DNA of 35,218 nucleotides from RGIG7378 sp964500525 (GCA_964500525.1 CAZCOE010000073.1:1-35218); one strand, 5' to 3'. Numbered from the stretch's first letter, positions 24,364 to 33,443 are shown. The notes: generated from the sequence alone by a model not told the origin. Numbers and translations: made by a program.

Positions 24364-25073
24364 AGACTAAGCAGAGAATCAGGATTGTTATCGGAGTCAT
24401 ATGCGTCTGTGTGTCGGTAGTGTTGGCAGTTGTACTTGTAACTGTCGGCGGCCGGGAACAGACTGCTATGTCGCCGGTGGTGGTGTTAGCCAGAGATGTA
24501 AATCCAGGGGAGTTTTTGAGGGAGGAGGATCTGGCAGTAGTCAACTTGCCCCGGAGTTTTGTGGAGGGGTTGGTTGGTTCCTTTGACAGCGTGGCCAAGT
24601 GCCTGGATGGAGACTACAGGGCAGCTGTTCAATTGACAGCGGGCCAGGTGGTATCTACAGCCCAGTTGAGAAAGGCTCAGGAACCTATGGATGAGTTTAT
24701 CCATAAGGAAATGAGACTGGTTTCAATTAATCCGGGAACCACAGCCGCATCATTGAGCGGAATAATCCGGGCAGGTGATGTGGTGTCGGTGGCGGCAATA
24801 GATCGGGAAACGGGACGCTACTATGTGGACGAGAGCCTTAGGTTCCTGCAGGTGTACAGTCTGTCCGATGGGGAAGGCATTACAGTTGATTCCATGTCTG
24901 CCCTGAGTGAGCAGGGTGAGACAGAGGACAGCGGCAGGGCACAGGTTTTGACTCTGATATGCAGTGAGGAACAGGCGGTTTTGTTGGCTGAGCTTCAGCA
25001 AATGAACCCGTATGTCCTGTTTGTGGGTCGTGGAGCTATGGCAGAGATCCTGTTGGAGGAGCCGGGACAATGA
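24360..25073 (+). CDS. cpaB: Flp pilus assembly protein CpaB/RcpC-like, 237 aa
   Basis: One N-terminal membrane helix (about residues 7-30) followed by a SAF domain (VVVLARDVNPGEFLREEDL) and the RcpC/CpaB region (RLVSINPGTTAASLSGIIRAGDVVSV). In Gram-negatives it supports the secretin. In monoderms it probably acts on the outer face of the membrane or in the wall. Start is TTG 24360 with GGAGG upstream, overlapping tadZ; the ATGA at its end couples to tadA. Confidence 0.85.
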   Translation: MKTKQRIRIVIGVICVCVSVVLAVVLVTVGGREQTAMSPVVVLARDVNPGEFLREEDLAVVNLPRSFVEGLVGSFDSVAKCLDGDYRAAVQLTAGQVVSTAQLRKAQEPMDEFIHKEMRLVSINPGTTAASLSGIIRAGDVVSVAAIDRETGRYYVDESLRFLQVYSLSDGEGITVDSMSALSEQGETEDSGRAQVLTLICSEEQAVLLAELQQMNPYVLFVGRGAMAEILLEEPGQ

Positions 25074-26392
25074 CGGACTACGGAGCCATTTTGTCATCTG
25101 TCAGAGAGAGTATCAACAGTACCGGAGCGGGACAGTTGTCCGACAAGGCAAATGCCGATGATGTGTCATCTGCCCTCAAGGCCATGATTCGCAAGTTTTT
25201 GCTGAGGCAGGAATTGGACTCCTACGACAGAAGGTTCGTGGAGGCACTGACTGAGCAGATATACAACGACATGGCGGGGTATGGATGCATTACACAGTAC
25301 ATTTCCGACGATTCTGTGGAGGAGATCAACTGCAACAGCTGGGACAACATCTATGTAGTCAGAAATGGCTCAGTAGAGCGTCCCAGAGAACACTTTGTCA
25401 GTCCCATTCAATGCGGAGACATTACTCGACGCATGGTCAGGAGGGGAGGCCAGGTTATAGATGGTACGGTGCCTATCTGCGACAGCTACATAGAGAAGGG
25501 GGTGCGTATATCGGCCATTGCACCGCCTGTTATCGAAGAGAGCAGAGGAGCGGCATTTTCCATCCGACGCCAGCGCCTGCGAAAACTGACCAGAGAGGAA
25601 CTGATAGACAGCGGATCGGCATTGGGTGAGGAGCTGGACCTGCTGGTGCTGTGCATTAACCACGGAGTATCTGTGGGCATAGCCGGCAGTACAGGTTCCG
25701 GCAAGACCTCCGACATGAACTACCTGCTTAACCGGGTAGATCCTGCCAAGAGAATATTTGCCATCGAGGACACCAGAGAGCTGGATTTGGATACGCTGGA
25801 TGGTCAGCGACAGGTGATATACACCAAGACTCGTGAGACCAGCAGCGACAGATTCGATGTTACTGCGGACAAGCTGCTGAAGACAGCCCTCAGGTTTAAC
25901 CCGGACATATTGGTGCCTGCAGAAATGCGGGGCGCCGAGGCAATGACAGCCCAGGAGGCAGGCAGGACCGGGCACACCATAGTTACGGGATTCCATGCAG
26001 ACAATGCAGTGGATGCATATACCCGAATTATGACAATGTGCAAAATGTCGGGGACGGACCTTACAGAGGAAACCTTGATGAAGAACATTGTACGGGCATA
26101 TCCGATTATGTGCTTCAAGGCACAGTTGGCAGACGGATCCCGCAGGTACATGCAGGTGGTGGAGGCCACGGACTATGCGAATGGCAGGTTGGAATACCGA
26201 CAGCTTTACAGATTTGTAATTCGCAGTGTGGATTACAGAGAAGATGGCGGGGCGGTTATAGACGGCCACCACAAGTCCATGGGACACATCTCAAATCGCC
26301 TTGCATTGAGACTGTTGGAGAACGGAGCACGGCCTGAGCAGATAAGGCAATATGCAGGACCGGATTGGTCACCGGAGGAGGCTTATGAGTAA
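25070..26392 (+). CDS. tadA: TadA/CpaF secretion ATPase, 440 aa
   Basis: Hexameric GspE/VirB11-like ATPase that powers pilus extension and retraction. Walker A GSTGSGKT is at residues 206-213. RIFAIEDTRELDL is the Asp box, LVPAEMRGAEA the Walker B region and TGHTIVTGFHADNA the His box. The N-terminal domain (EALTEQIYNDMAGYGCI, then DDSVEEINCNSWDNIYV) is typical of CpaF. Full length. Its ATG overlaps cpaB and its end overlaps tadB. Confidence 0.93.
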   Translation: MTDYGAILSSVRESINSTGAGQLSDKANADDVSSALKAMIRKFLLRQELDSYDRRFVEALTEQIYNDMAGYGCITQYISDDSVEEINCNSWDNIYVVRNGSVERPREHFVSPIQCGDITRRMVRRGGQVIDGTVPICDSYIEKGVRISAIAPPVIEESRGAAFSIRRQRLRKLTREELIDSGSALGEELDLLVLCINHGVSVGIAGSTGSGKTSDMNYLLNRVDPAKRIFAIEDTRELDLDTLDGQRQVIYTKTRETSSDRFDVTADKLLKTALRFNPDILVPAEMRGAEAMTAQEAGRTGHTIVTGFHADNAVDAYTRIMTMCKMSGTDLTEETLMKNIVRAYPIMCFKAQLADGSRRYMQVVEATDYANGRLEYRQLYRFVIRSVDYREDGGAVIDGHHKSMGHISNRLALRLLENGARPEQIRQYAGPDWSPEEAYE

Positions 26393-27302
26393 AACCATTT
26401 TGATTGCAGCTGTATTTGTGCTTTTCTCCTCCGGGGGCTTGGCCCTGCTGTGCCTGCACCGTGGGGGCAAAGGCACCGTTTTGGGTAAGCCTGCGAAGGG
26501 CCGCAGGCAGATTAAGCTGACAACCCCATTCCTTGTCAGGGCAGAGGAGCTGTTGGCTCTGAAGGCCCTGGAGATGAATGGAGTCTGGGCAAAGGTCAAG
26601 GTGGTTCATCTGATTTGCGTATCGGGTGTGCTGTTTGTGGTGGGAGGAGCAGTCTTTGGAGGGCTGCTTGGGAATATCCCATCCGCATTAGTGGCCGCTC
26701 CGGTTATGGCAGCTATTCCCTGGGTGATTCTGAACCTTATAGGCAGGAGAACCAGGAGAAATCTCCGGGACCAGCTGGAACATGCCATGGGCCTTGTAAC
26801 AAACAGCTACCTGAGAGGACAGGACATCATCGAGGCTGTTCAGGACAATATTGGAGAATTCGATGGTTATACAGAGATGCTTTTCAGAGGTTTTTTGACA
26901 GAGGTTTCCCTTACAGATGCAGGAATTGCTGCGGCACTTGCGAACATGAGGGACAAGACGGCCAATACCTATTTCAAGCAGTGGTGCACCGTACTCATCC
27001 AGTGTCTGGAGGACAGAGAATTGAGATTTACTCTGCCTCCCATCGTAGCTGAGATGGTGGACAGGCGTGGAGCGGTTCTTGAGGCAAATACCTTGATCAG
27101 GAAGGCTCAGAGGGACTTCTTTGTAATTGTGGTGATAGCCTGCATGCAATTGCCCATTATGGGCCAGGTAAATCCGGAGTGGTACAGATTGCTGACAGAC
27201 ACAACCATAGGACAGATAGTTACGGCAATACTATTTGCACTGTGCGCTGTCTGCGGACTGGTTGTGATCAGGAAGGCAGGTTCCGTTAAGGAGGGAATGT
27301 GA
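26385..27302 (+). CDS. tadB: TadB-like pilus assembly inner-membrane protein, 305 aa
   Basis: Two N-terminal membrane segments (about 3-20 and 75-115) and two C-terminal (about 245-265 and 280-300) flank a cytoplasmic T2SSF-like region with QLEHAMGLVTNSYLRGQDII. The longer frame from 26352 lies inside tadA; GGAGGAGG at 26374 supports ATG 26385, an eight-base overlap. Together with TadC it forms the platform on which TadA acts. Confidence 0.8.
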   Translation: MSKTILIAAVFVLFSSGGLALLCLHRGGKGTVLGKPAKGRRQIKLTTPFLVRAEELLALKALEMNGVWAKVKVVHLICVSGVLFVVGGAVFGGLLGNIPSALVAAPVMAAIPWVILNLIGRRTRRNLRDQLEHAMGLVTNSYLRGQDIIEAVQDNIGEFDGYTEMLFRGFLTEVSLTDAGIAAALANMRDKTANTYFKQWCTVLIQCLEDRELRFTLPPIVAEMVDRRGAVLEANTLIRKAQRDFFVIVVIACMQLPIMGQVNPEWYRLLTDTTIGQIVTAILFALCAVCGLVVIRKAGSVKEGM

Positions 27303-27303
27303 A

Positions 27304-28134
27304 ATGAAACTCTATCAGATTATTTTGTTTTCACTTTTTGCAGCCCTGGGGCTATATCTCCTGGCCATGTTCTTCCGGGACCGGTATACCAATCGAGTCA
27401 GGCTGAAGGGCGGCAGGATCAGAGCTGTGGGACGCAGGCTGTTCAGCGTTTTTATGCCGGACGAGGCCGGCAGGGAGAGAATGCAGCTGCAGCTGCAGCG
27501 ACTGAATATGGAGATGACTCCGGAGGAGTACTGCTCCGCAGTTATTGCCAAGGTCCTTTTGATAGGGGCGGCTGCCCTTGCTATTGCTCTGTTGTCGCCC
27601 ATATTCGGATGCTTGGGCCTGGTAGTTGCCATATTAGTCTGGTACAACGACATGGACCGCCTGCCTGCAGCCATACGCCGCAAGAACGAAAAACTCCTGG
27701 CAGAGTTGCCCCGATTTATTCGGACCTTTGCCTATGGAATGCAGTATGAAAAGGACATTCTGGGAATGCTGGAAACCTATTGCGATGTGGCCGGAGAAGG
27801 CCTCAAAAGCGATTTGGTTTCCCTGGTAAATAACATGCACAGGGGCAATTATGAGGAGGCCCTGAGGCAGTTTGACCGGTCGGTTTCCATTCCCCAACTC
27901 AGCAGATTTGTCAGTGCTCTGATCAGCATCAACAAGGGAGAAGATCAGACCTCGGTGCTGCTGGATATTACACAAGAGATTACCGCAGGGGAGCGGGAGA
28001 GACTGCGCTCAAAAATGGCAGATATTCCTGACAAGATACAGGCCATGTCCATACCAATAGTTATTGGCATCCTGGCCATGTACCTGTTCGTCATAGGATA
28101 CAGCTTTATTAACAGTTTAAACATCATATTATAG
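27304..28134 (+). CDS. tadC: TadC-like pilus assembly inner-membrane protein, 276 aa
   Basis: Second platform protein, with T2SSF layout: membrane segment at 5-22, cytoplasmic linker, two adjacent segments at about 80-115, and a C-terminal segment at 250-272. ELPRFIRTFAYGMQYEKDILGMLE is the T2SSF core, and RERLRSKMADIPDKIQAMSIPIV precedes the last helix. RBS GGAGGGA spans the tadB stop. GGAGGAA near its stop serves flp. Confidence 0.82.
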   Translation: MKLYQIILFSLFAALGLYLLAMFFRDRYTNRVRLKGGRIRAVGRRLFSVFMPDEAGRERMQLQLQRLNMEMTPEEYCSAVIAKVLLIGAAALAIALLSPIFGCLGLVVAILVWYNDMDRLPAAIRRKNEKLLAELPRFIRTFAYGMQYEKDILGMLETYCDVAGEGLKSDLVSLVNNMHRGNYEEALRQFDRSVSIPQLSRFVSALISINKGEDQTSVLLDITQEITAGERERLRSKMADIPDKIQAMSIPIVIGILAMYLFVIGYSFINSLNIIL

Positions 28135-28143
28135 GAGGAATTT

Positions 28144-28311
28144 ATGAACAATTTGATTAGAAATGAAGAGGGAAATGAGATTTTGGGTTTTGTTATCGTT
28201 GCATTGATTACCACTGTTGTGGGCGGCGTATTGCTGACATGCTTCAACGATGGTGCCAAGGAGATTTTTGACTCCCTGATAGCTGCAATTAAGACCAAGA
28301 TTGCATTTTAA
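28144..28311 (+). CDS. flp: Flp-type pilin (small, atypical), 55 aa
   Basis: A short gene below usual ORF cut-offs. RBS GGAGGAA at 28134 precedes ATG 28144. MNNLIRNEEGNEILGF, then VIVALITTVVGGVLLT, has the Flp pattern: short charged leader ending in EEG, then a continuous hydrophobic helix. Aligned to typical Flp (EEG, four residues, then EY), the Glu+5-Tyr+6 pair is replaced by Gly-Phe, while a Glu sits at +2. The tail NDGAKEIFDSLIAAIKTKIAF is amphipathic. It lies between tadC and the pseudopilins, exactly where Flp belongs. It is the probable major pilin, cleaved after G10 by the peptidase at 32039. Confidence 0.8.
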   Translation: MNNLIRNEEGNEILGFVIVALITTVVGGVLLTCFNDGAKEIFDSLIAAIKTKIAF

Positions 28312-28324
28312 TCCGGAGGTTGGA

Positions 28325-28726
28325 ATGAGAGCGGCATCTATGAACGAAAACGGAGGAATGTATATAGAGTTTGCAGTATGCATGATAGTGCTGTTTTCAG
28401 TGTTTGCGATGCTGCTCACAGTTCCGCCGATTTTTATTTACAAACAGAACATGGACAGCGTCTGCCGTCAGGTGGCAACAGCGGCGGCAGAGGCCGGATC
28501 CGTGGGAGAGGACATATCCCAGTTTGCTCAGGAGCTTATGGACAGCTACGGCATAGAGGGGACCGTGGAGTTTTCCGGAGATATATCGGAAGAACAGGTT
28601 CAGCTGAGGAGCAGATTTACTACAACGCTGCACGCCACATACAGCATCAGCCTGGGCAGAGAATGGTCTGTGGATATTGACATGTCTTCCACTACCCAAT
28701 CCATGGGCAGGAGGTATCTCAAATGA
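28325..28726 (+). CDS. tadE: TadE-like pseudopilin, 133 aa
   Basis: N-terminal NENGGMYIEFAVCMIVLF is the TadE prepilin motif: cleavage after a glycine, Glu at +5 and Phe at +6, then a membrane helix. A longer frame from 28301 overlaps flp; GGAGG at 28315 supports ATG 28325. The external domain ends SSTTQSMGRRYLK. It overlaps the next gene by four bases (ATGA). Minor pilins of this kind initiate or stabilise Tad pili. Confidence 0.82.
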   Translation: MRAASMNENGGMYIEFAVCMIVLFSVFAMLLTVPPIFIYKQNMDSVCRQVATAAAEAGSVGEDISQFAQELMDSYGIEGTVEFSGDISEEQVQLRSRFTTTLHATYSISLGREWSVDIDMSSTTQSMGRRYLK

Positions 28727-29184
28727 AGGATAATCAAGAGGGCTCGGTTACATACATTACTCTGGCAGTTGCCTTCGTATTAACAGCTCTGTTGGCCCTG
28801 ATCATCGAGTTTTGCTACCTGATGACGGTGAGGGCCTATATGCAGGGCACAATGGAAAGCACTCTGGAGACGGTAGTAGAGCTATGGACAATAGACGAGT
28901 ACAGGAGCGATGAGCAGCTATACATATCCGAGGAGGCCGCCATGGACAGCTATAGGAGCATGCTGGCAGAGGCTCTGCATCTGAACAGAGATGGATACAG
29001 GCAGGGACCGGGAGGAGAGTATGTATGGAGCTACGACGAGCTGGAGTTCCAATGTACAGACAACGGCATATGGGTTTCCGGCAGAATCGGAGTTTGGCCA
29101 TTACTGCTGGGAAGGTCCATATTGCAGGGAGATGGCACGTCAATGGAAATAGAAGCCAGTGCCTATATAAATTACAACAGGTGA
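28723..29184 (+). CDS. TadE/TadF-like pseudopilin, 153 aa
   Basis: NQEGSVTYITLAVAF begins the hydrophobic helix (about residues 10-35) after a prepilin-like glycine. Position +5 is Ile rather than Glu. IIEFCYLMTVRAYMQG ends the helix, and an external domain with a Tyr-rich segment follows, ending EASAYINYNR. The ATG overlaps the tadE-like stop. It is probably a second minor pilin. Confidence 0.75.
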   Translation: MKDNQEGSVTYITLAVAFVLTALLALIIEFCYLMTVRAYMQGTMESTLETVVELWTIDEYRSDEQLYISEEAAMDSYRSMLAEALHLNRDGYRQGPGGEYVWSYDELEFQCTDNGIWVSGRIGVWPLLLGRSILQGDGTSMEIEASAYINYNR

Positions 29185-29188
29185 TAGT

Positions 29189-30151
29189 ATGAGAAGCAAG
29201 ACAAGAAACGCAATTGCAGCATTGGCATGTTTTGTCCTGTTGGCAGGGCTTGTGGTGTGGATTGTAACAAGGCCGGGCAGCGGCGATGAGGATTATCCCA
29301 CAGCCACAGCGGTGGCCTCAGCAATATCTATGGCAGCCTCTACAGGGACGCCTGTGGCGCCACCTACGGAAACGCCTGTGGCGCCGCCTACGGAAGCTCC
29401 CGTCACGCCTGAGCCCACAGCCCCAATTGAGGTGGAGCCTACCCGGGTGCCCCAGATTACTGAGAGGCCAACCGCTGGACCAACGGCCACGCCAAGGCCT
29501 GAGGCAAGGCCTACAGCTGAACCTACGACGCTGCCAACTGCAGCACCTACCGAAAAGCCGGCCGCAGGGCAGGAGACCGGAAGGCTGATAGACTATGTGC
29601 GAAACAGCGGTGACTTTGTGTATATAGACAGGCCCCATTCGCCCTACAGGCTTATGTATGTACCTAAGTATACGGTTTCAGGAACCACGGATTCCATTCT
29701 GGATTCCGAGTTTGACTGGGGTGTAATAGTGGACGATTACAGGGAAACGCCTCCCTACGACTGTACTATATATGCCAATTCCTACGATGCGGAGACCCGT
29801 GGTGAAATCGAGAAGTTGCTGGAAAGGGTTTATCCCACAGGCGTCAAGCAGGTTATGGAGCTGGTGGTTCTGGCCATCCGACAGGAATTGTGGGAAACCA
29901 CAATGGATCGTTCAGTGAGTTGTAACATCAGCGGCACTTTTGGAACAAGGTATATCGACAACCGGGAGGTCCATATCGCATATGCCTTTGGGGACACAGG
30001 ACTGTATATATTTATCAAGGACCCGGGTTACATTAACCCTGAGGTTCCGCTGAAACTGACACAAGAGGAGATAGATGCCTTGTCTTACAATGGAAATGGC
30101 AGAGCCCAGGACGATTCTGCCATTTGGTTCAGGGAGGTGAATGATTTATGA
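29189..30151 (+). CDS. Exported protein with Pro/Thr-rich linker, unknown function, 320 aa
   Basis: One N-terminal membrane segment (about residues 8-27, no lipobox Cys match) is followed by a low-complexity Pro/Thr/Ala/Glu linker at about 45-128 containing repeated PPTETPV and PPTEAPV units. The C-terminal 190 residues form a globular domain (YDCTIYANSYDAETRGEIEK) that I do not recognise. The linker would let the domain reach through the wall. The gene is within the tad operon, four bases after the pseudopilin, and overlaps the next gene (ATGA), so a role in the pilus or its display is inferred. Confidence 0.75.
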   Translation: MRSKTRNAIAALACFVLLAGLVVWIVTRPGSGDEDYPTATAVASAISMAASTGTPVAPPTETPVAPPTEAPVTPEPTAPIEVEPTRVPQITERPTAGPTATPRPEARPTAEPTTLPTAAPTEKPAAGQETGRLIDYVRNSGDFVYIDRPHSPYRLMYVPKYTVSGTTDSILDSEFDWGVIVDDYRETPPYDCTIYANSYDAETRGEIEKLLERVYPTGVKQVMELVVLAIRQELWETTMDRSVSCNISGTFGTRYIDNREVHIAYAFGDTGLYIFIKDPGYINPEVPLKLTQEEIDALSYNGNGRAQDDSAIWFREVNDL

Positions 30152-32064
30152 AGAAGTTTGCTTTAAGAATATTTGTTTTTACACTATTGGTAGTTGGATG
30201 TGCAGCGTTTTCGGGGCTCCTTGCCTTTGCCGAGGAGATAAAGGTCTACGGCATAAATATCAGCGTATATGATTCCACAGGGAAAACCTATACCGGAGGC
30301 ACAATGTCCTATGAGACTTTTCCCCAGACAATATATGTCAGCACTTCGACCCCCGGCACCAGCGAGAAAATAACTGTAACCATAAGTACACCCTCCGGGT
30401 CGACCTTGACTGCCAGGCAATTTACAGTCCATACCGCGTCGGAGGCTGGGGCATATAAGGTCACAGCAACAGCGGCCAATGGGGCTCAGCGGGAAATAGT
30501 CGTACAGGTTAAGTATGAGGTAAAGGCCCAGGCCACATCTACGTACAGATACAGAACTGTAGGCATTATGATTAATTCCATAAAAAAAGGCAACACGGTG
30601 ATCAGGCAGAATGTGAATACAGAGGTTGGCCTGATAAATGGCACTACTTTAGATGCTACAGCTCTTACTACGGTGGAGAGATTGGTGTCTGCCACCGATG
30701 GCGCATCCTACGAACTGGTAGGCAGTATGGTTCTGGAGGTATATACAGGCTACGGGGTTGTAGGCAGGTATGTGGTTGCCAGGGATTGGAGCAGGCTGGT
30801 AAGCGACTACGAATGGGTGCCTGAGACCATAGAGGCCTTTCGCACCATGCGAAATGCAACGGTTATCTACCAAGCTCCCAAGGAAGTGAAGATAGGATCT
30901 GAGTGGCGGGATATCACAAATGGCAACCAAGTTCTGGGGAAAATCCAGGAAAAGGTGGTACTCCATCCATACCAATGGGTTCAGGCGTCGTTTTATCTCA
31001 ACGACAACTACTTAGGCGACAAATATAACCATATATCCTCGGGATTAGTCACAATCAAGGCAAATGGCAGCAGGGTTGAGGAGCAATTTGCAAGGAGAGT
31101 CAAGGTCACCTATGTTTGCAACACAGGACACCGGGAAGTCATGTCCATATTTAACTTTGAAAGAGCTAAATCCACAGACATCGGACTGTCGCCTGAGGAG
31201 GATATGTCCTATCCGGAGAACGAGGATGTGGTTTCATGGGTATATTTGAGTGTGTTAGGACAGGACCTGGTGCCGGGGGATGGAGTTGAGGCGGTTATAC
31301 GCATTCCCGAGTTGGACTATTCCTACGAAACCACAGTGGTATGCATGGAGAATACTACAATACGCATCCCCTTTGCGTGGCACACCCCGGAGGTGGACAG
31401 CACGAAAGAACTCACTGTGATTGCCACTGTAAATAGTGACAAGGCATTGTTGGAGTCTGAGTATGGCAACAACAGCCTGGAGTTTACAGTAGAGGTTAGA
31501 AACATGAGCTTTGCTGCACCAATTGAGCAAGGAGAGGCGTATCCTAACGTACCCTTCCGGGTAACCAGGAGCAGAGTTGAGTGGACGGAGCAGACCTATT
31601 CCAATGGCAGGATAGTGACTAACAGCTACTACGCGGAGCTCCTGATGGATCCACAAATAACCTACACCACCAAGGGACAGGGATACATTCGCAGCGGATA
31701 TGGATATACCTTGGAACTGACATATACAATCAATACAAATTACAACAGAGACGAGTTCATAACCGACAGTCAGATGGCCTGCTGTGCCCTGCCCCAGTAC
31801 ACATATCACAAGCCTGTGTATCTGGAGAGAAAGGATGAAGACACATGGCATTTTGCCATGAATACCAGATCTCCCGACGGCATGCACAAGCAATATGTGC
31901 CTGTATGGTGGGACGATGACGAGCCTTATGTAATTCAGGCTATGTGCGGAGAGGTGTATACCCCCGGAGGAATGCTGACTGTATGGGTATCCGGCATAAA
32001 TAACCCGGAATATAAACTGAATATAGAGGGAAGCATGTATGACGACGATCACATTGGTTATTGA
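30148..32064 (+). CDS. Large secreted protein of the tad operon, CARDB/Ig-like, 638 aa
   Basis: A signal peptide is likely (MKKFALRIFVFTLLVVG, then CAAFSGLLAFAEE, cleavage near residue 27-29). No sortase motif or C-terminal membrane anchor is seen. Beta-rich sequence follows; an Ig-like segment (VTISTPSGSTLTARQF) is near 70-120, and a CARDB-like unit with ELTVIATVNSDKALLESEYGN lies near 400-450. It may be an adhesin or a pilus-associated tip protein, by position only. It overlaps both neighbours: ATGA with the upstream gene and 26 bases with the prepilin peptidase. Confidence 0.7.
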   Translation: MKKFALRIFVFTLLVVGCAAFSGLLAFAEEIKVYGINISVYDSTGKTYTGGTMSYETFPQTIYVSTSTPGTSEKITVTISTPSGSTLTARQFTVHTASEAGAYKVTATAANGAQREIVVQVKYEVKAQATSTYRYRTVGIMINSIKKGNTVIRQNVNTEVGLINGTTLDATALTTVERLVSATDGASYELVGSMVLEVYTGYGVVGRYVVARDWSRLVSDYEWVPETIEAFRTMRNATVIYQAPKEVKIGSEWRDITNGNQVLGKIQEKVVLHPYQWVQASFYLNDNYLGDKYNHISSGLVTIKANGSRVEEQFARRVKVTYVCNTGHREVMSIFNFERAKSTDIGLSPEEDMSYPENEDVVSWVYLSVLGQDLVPGDGVEAVIRIPELDYSYETTVVCMENTTIRIPFAWHTPEVDSTKELTVIATVNSDKALLESEYGNNSLEFTVEVRNMSFAAPIEQGEAYPNVPFRVTRSRVEWTEQTYSNGRIVTNSYYAELLMDPQITYTTKGQGYIRSGYGYTLELTYTINTNYNRDEFITDSQMACCALPQYTYHKPVYLERKDEDTWHFAMNTRSPDGMHKQYVPVWWDDDEPYVIQAMCGEVYTPGGMLTVWVSGINNPEYKLNIEGSMYDDDHIGY

Positions 32065-32557
32065 TGGACTTGCAGCCGGTTTCGTGGCGGTTGTAATGGC
32101 AAAGATCTCGGTGGAGGATTCCGCCACCAGGAAGATCCGCAACAAGAAGGTGGCACTCATAGCTCTGGCGGGCCTGGTATACAGAATAGTGGCTCAGATT
32201 GAGAGATTTATCTACAGGGACGACGATGGGCTGATCCAGACATTGGAGCCCCTGTGGCAGGGAATAGGCGGCATGCTCATAGTTGCTCTGCCAATGTTCT
32301 TGGCTGCCTACTATATGCACGTGCCAATTGGAGGAGGGGACATTAAGCTGATGGGCGCCTTGGGAATATATGTGGGTATTGGAGGCAGCCTGTGGATATT
32401 GCTCCTGTCCTGCCTGGCAGTTTGCATTGTATACGGCGTCAGGATGGCAGCTACACGCAAAGCAATCAACCTTAAGACTTCTGTGCCTATGGGACTATAC
32501 ATCCATATAGGATATACGATATTCATTTGCAGTCGATTGGTTTCTCCATGGCTTTAG
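32039..32557 (+). CDS. tadV: TadV/CpaA-type prepilin peptidase, 172 aa
   Basis: Short aspartic membrane protease that cleaves the prepilins upstream. GGGDIKLMGALG contains the catalytic D101 of the GxGD motif, and D in SVEDSATRKIRNK is the candidate first aspartate. At least five membrane segments are seen, with no methylase domain, as is usual for Tad-type peptidases. The start lies inside the preceding gene. Its 3' end overlaps the convergent gene by 35 bases. Confidence 0.85.
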   Translation: MTTITLVIDGLAAGFVAVVMAKISVEDSATRKIRNKKVALIALAGLVYRIVAQIERFIYRDDDGLIQTLEPLWQGIGGMLIVALPMFLAAYYMHVPIGGGDIKLMGALGIYVGIGGSLWILLLSCLAVCIVYGVRMAATRKAINLKTSVPMGLYIHIGYTIFICSRLVSPWL

Positions 32558-33374
32558 CACACATAAGGCTAAATGAAATGGTTATTCCAAGGCCCAGCCC
32601 GCAGACTATGAGGCTGGATACTATACCCCCGAACAGAATGCACAGCAGAGATGCCAGGAATTGAATAAGGCAGGTGCTAAGGGCCAAATTGGTATAGAAG
32701 ACGCTGATTTTTCCCATAAGTGCTCTGGAGAGGCGTATGTATGTCCTGCAGGCCTCAGGGGCTGAAACGTAGAGCCCCCGGTCATAGATGACTGCTGCAG
32801 GAGAGCCCATTGTGTCTGATCCAAAGGGTATCAGGACGCAGTCCGCGTCCTCCAGGGGGCCTGCTGTGGGATATCTGTCAAATGCAGCAGCTACGGTTTT
32901 CCCCTTGGCAACCCTGCGTTTGACCATGTTCTGGGAGAGCTGGCTGTCCACATTGCAGAAAAACTCTCCCATGCCGGACTGTATACATATAGGTTCCAGG
33001 CTATCCATGGAAAGAGGTGAAAGCAATGTGGCACTGCTGTTAAATGTTGCAGAGGAGGTAGGAGAGTCAATAAATATATTGTCACAATCTGCGGCGGCCT
33101 CCAGGGAATACATGGAGAATAGCTGCAGACCATATGACTTCATGGACAGGTTAATCCGATTCTCTATGCCCCAGATGTTAATGCTGAGCCAATAGGGGAT
33201 GGATATGCATAGCAGGGCCAGACCGGTAAGAATTCCGCCTGCCAATGTGTTAATACCACCGAAGACTATTCCACCAATCGTACAGTTCAGAAGAGAAAAC
33301 AGCAAGTATGCAGAGCTGGTGACTCTGTTGGGGGAGAGGGGATGCCTTCTGAATAGGTACTGAACAGTGTACAT
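32523..33374 (-). CDS. Degenerate P-type ATPase-like membrane protein, 283 aa
   Basis: Not recognised at first sight, but the order of motifs resembles the C-terminal half of P1B (heavy-metal) ATPases. A membrane hairpin with IP60Y in place of CPC is followed by AAADCDNIFID103SPT in place of the DKTGT loop. VAAAFD166RYPTAGPLEDAD stands in place of GDGxNDAPAL, and YIRLSRALMGKI precedes the last two helices as in real pumps. Catalytic residues other than the two Asp are lost, and most of the N domain is absent (283 residues against about 650). RBS AGGAGC fits the ATG. I suggest a pseudoenzyme; this homology is a reading, unconfirmed by search. Confidence 0.5.
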   Translation of the reverse strand: MYTVQYLFRRHPLSPNRVTSSAYLLFSLLNCTIGGIVFGGINTLAGGILTGLALLCISIPYWLSINIWGIENRINLSMKSYGLQLFSMYSLEAAADCDNIFIDSPTSSATFNSSATLLSPLSMDSLEPICIQSGMGEFFCNVDSQLSQNMVKRRVAKGKTVAAAFDRYPTAGPLEDADCVLIPFGSDTMGSPAAVIYDRGLYVSAPEACRTYIRLSRALMGKISVFYTNLALSTCLIQFLASLLCILFGGIVSSLIVCGLGLGITISFSLMCAKAMEKPIDCK

Positions 33375-33408
33375 AAAAGCTCCTGTTATTGTGGATCGTA
33401 TTGTGACA

Positions 33409-33438
33409 ATCGTAGAACTTAATGCTTGCCCCTGTCAA
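33409..33438 (-). promoter_or_regulatory. Promoter of the degenerate P-type ATPase-like gene
   Basis: Minus strand TTGACA (33438-33433) and TACGAT (33414-33409) are 18 bases apart, about 35 bases before the ATG. Confidence 0.5.
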
Positions 33439-33443
33439 GTTCC

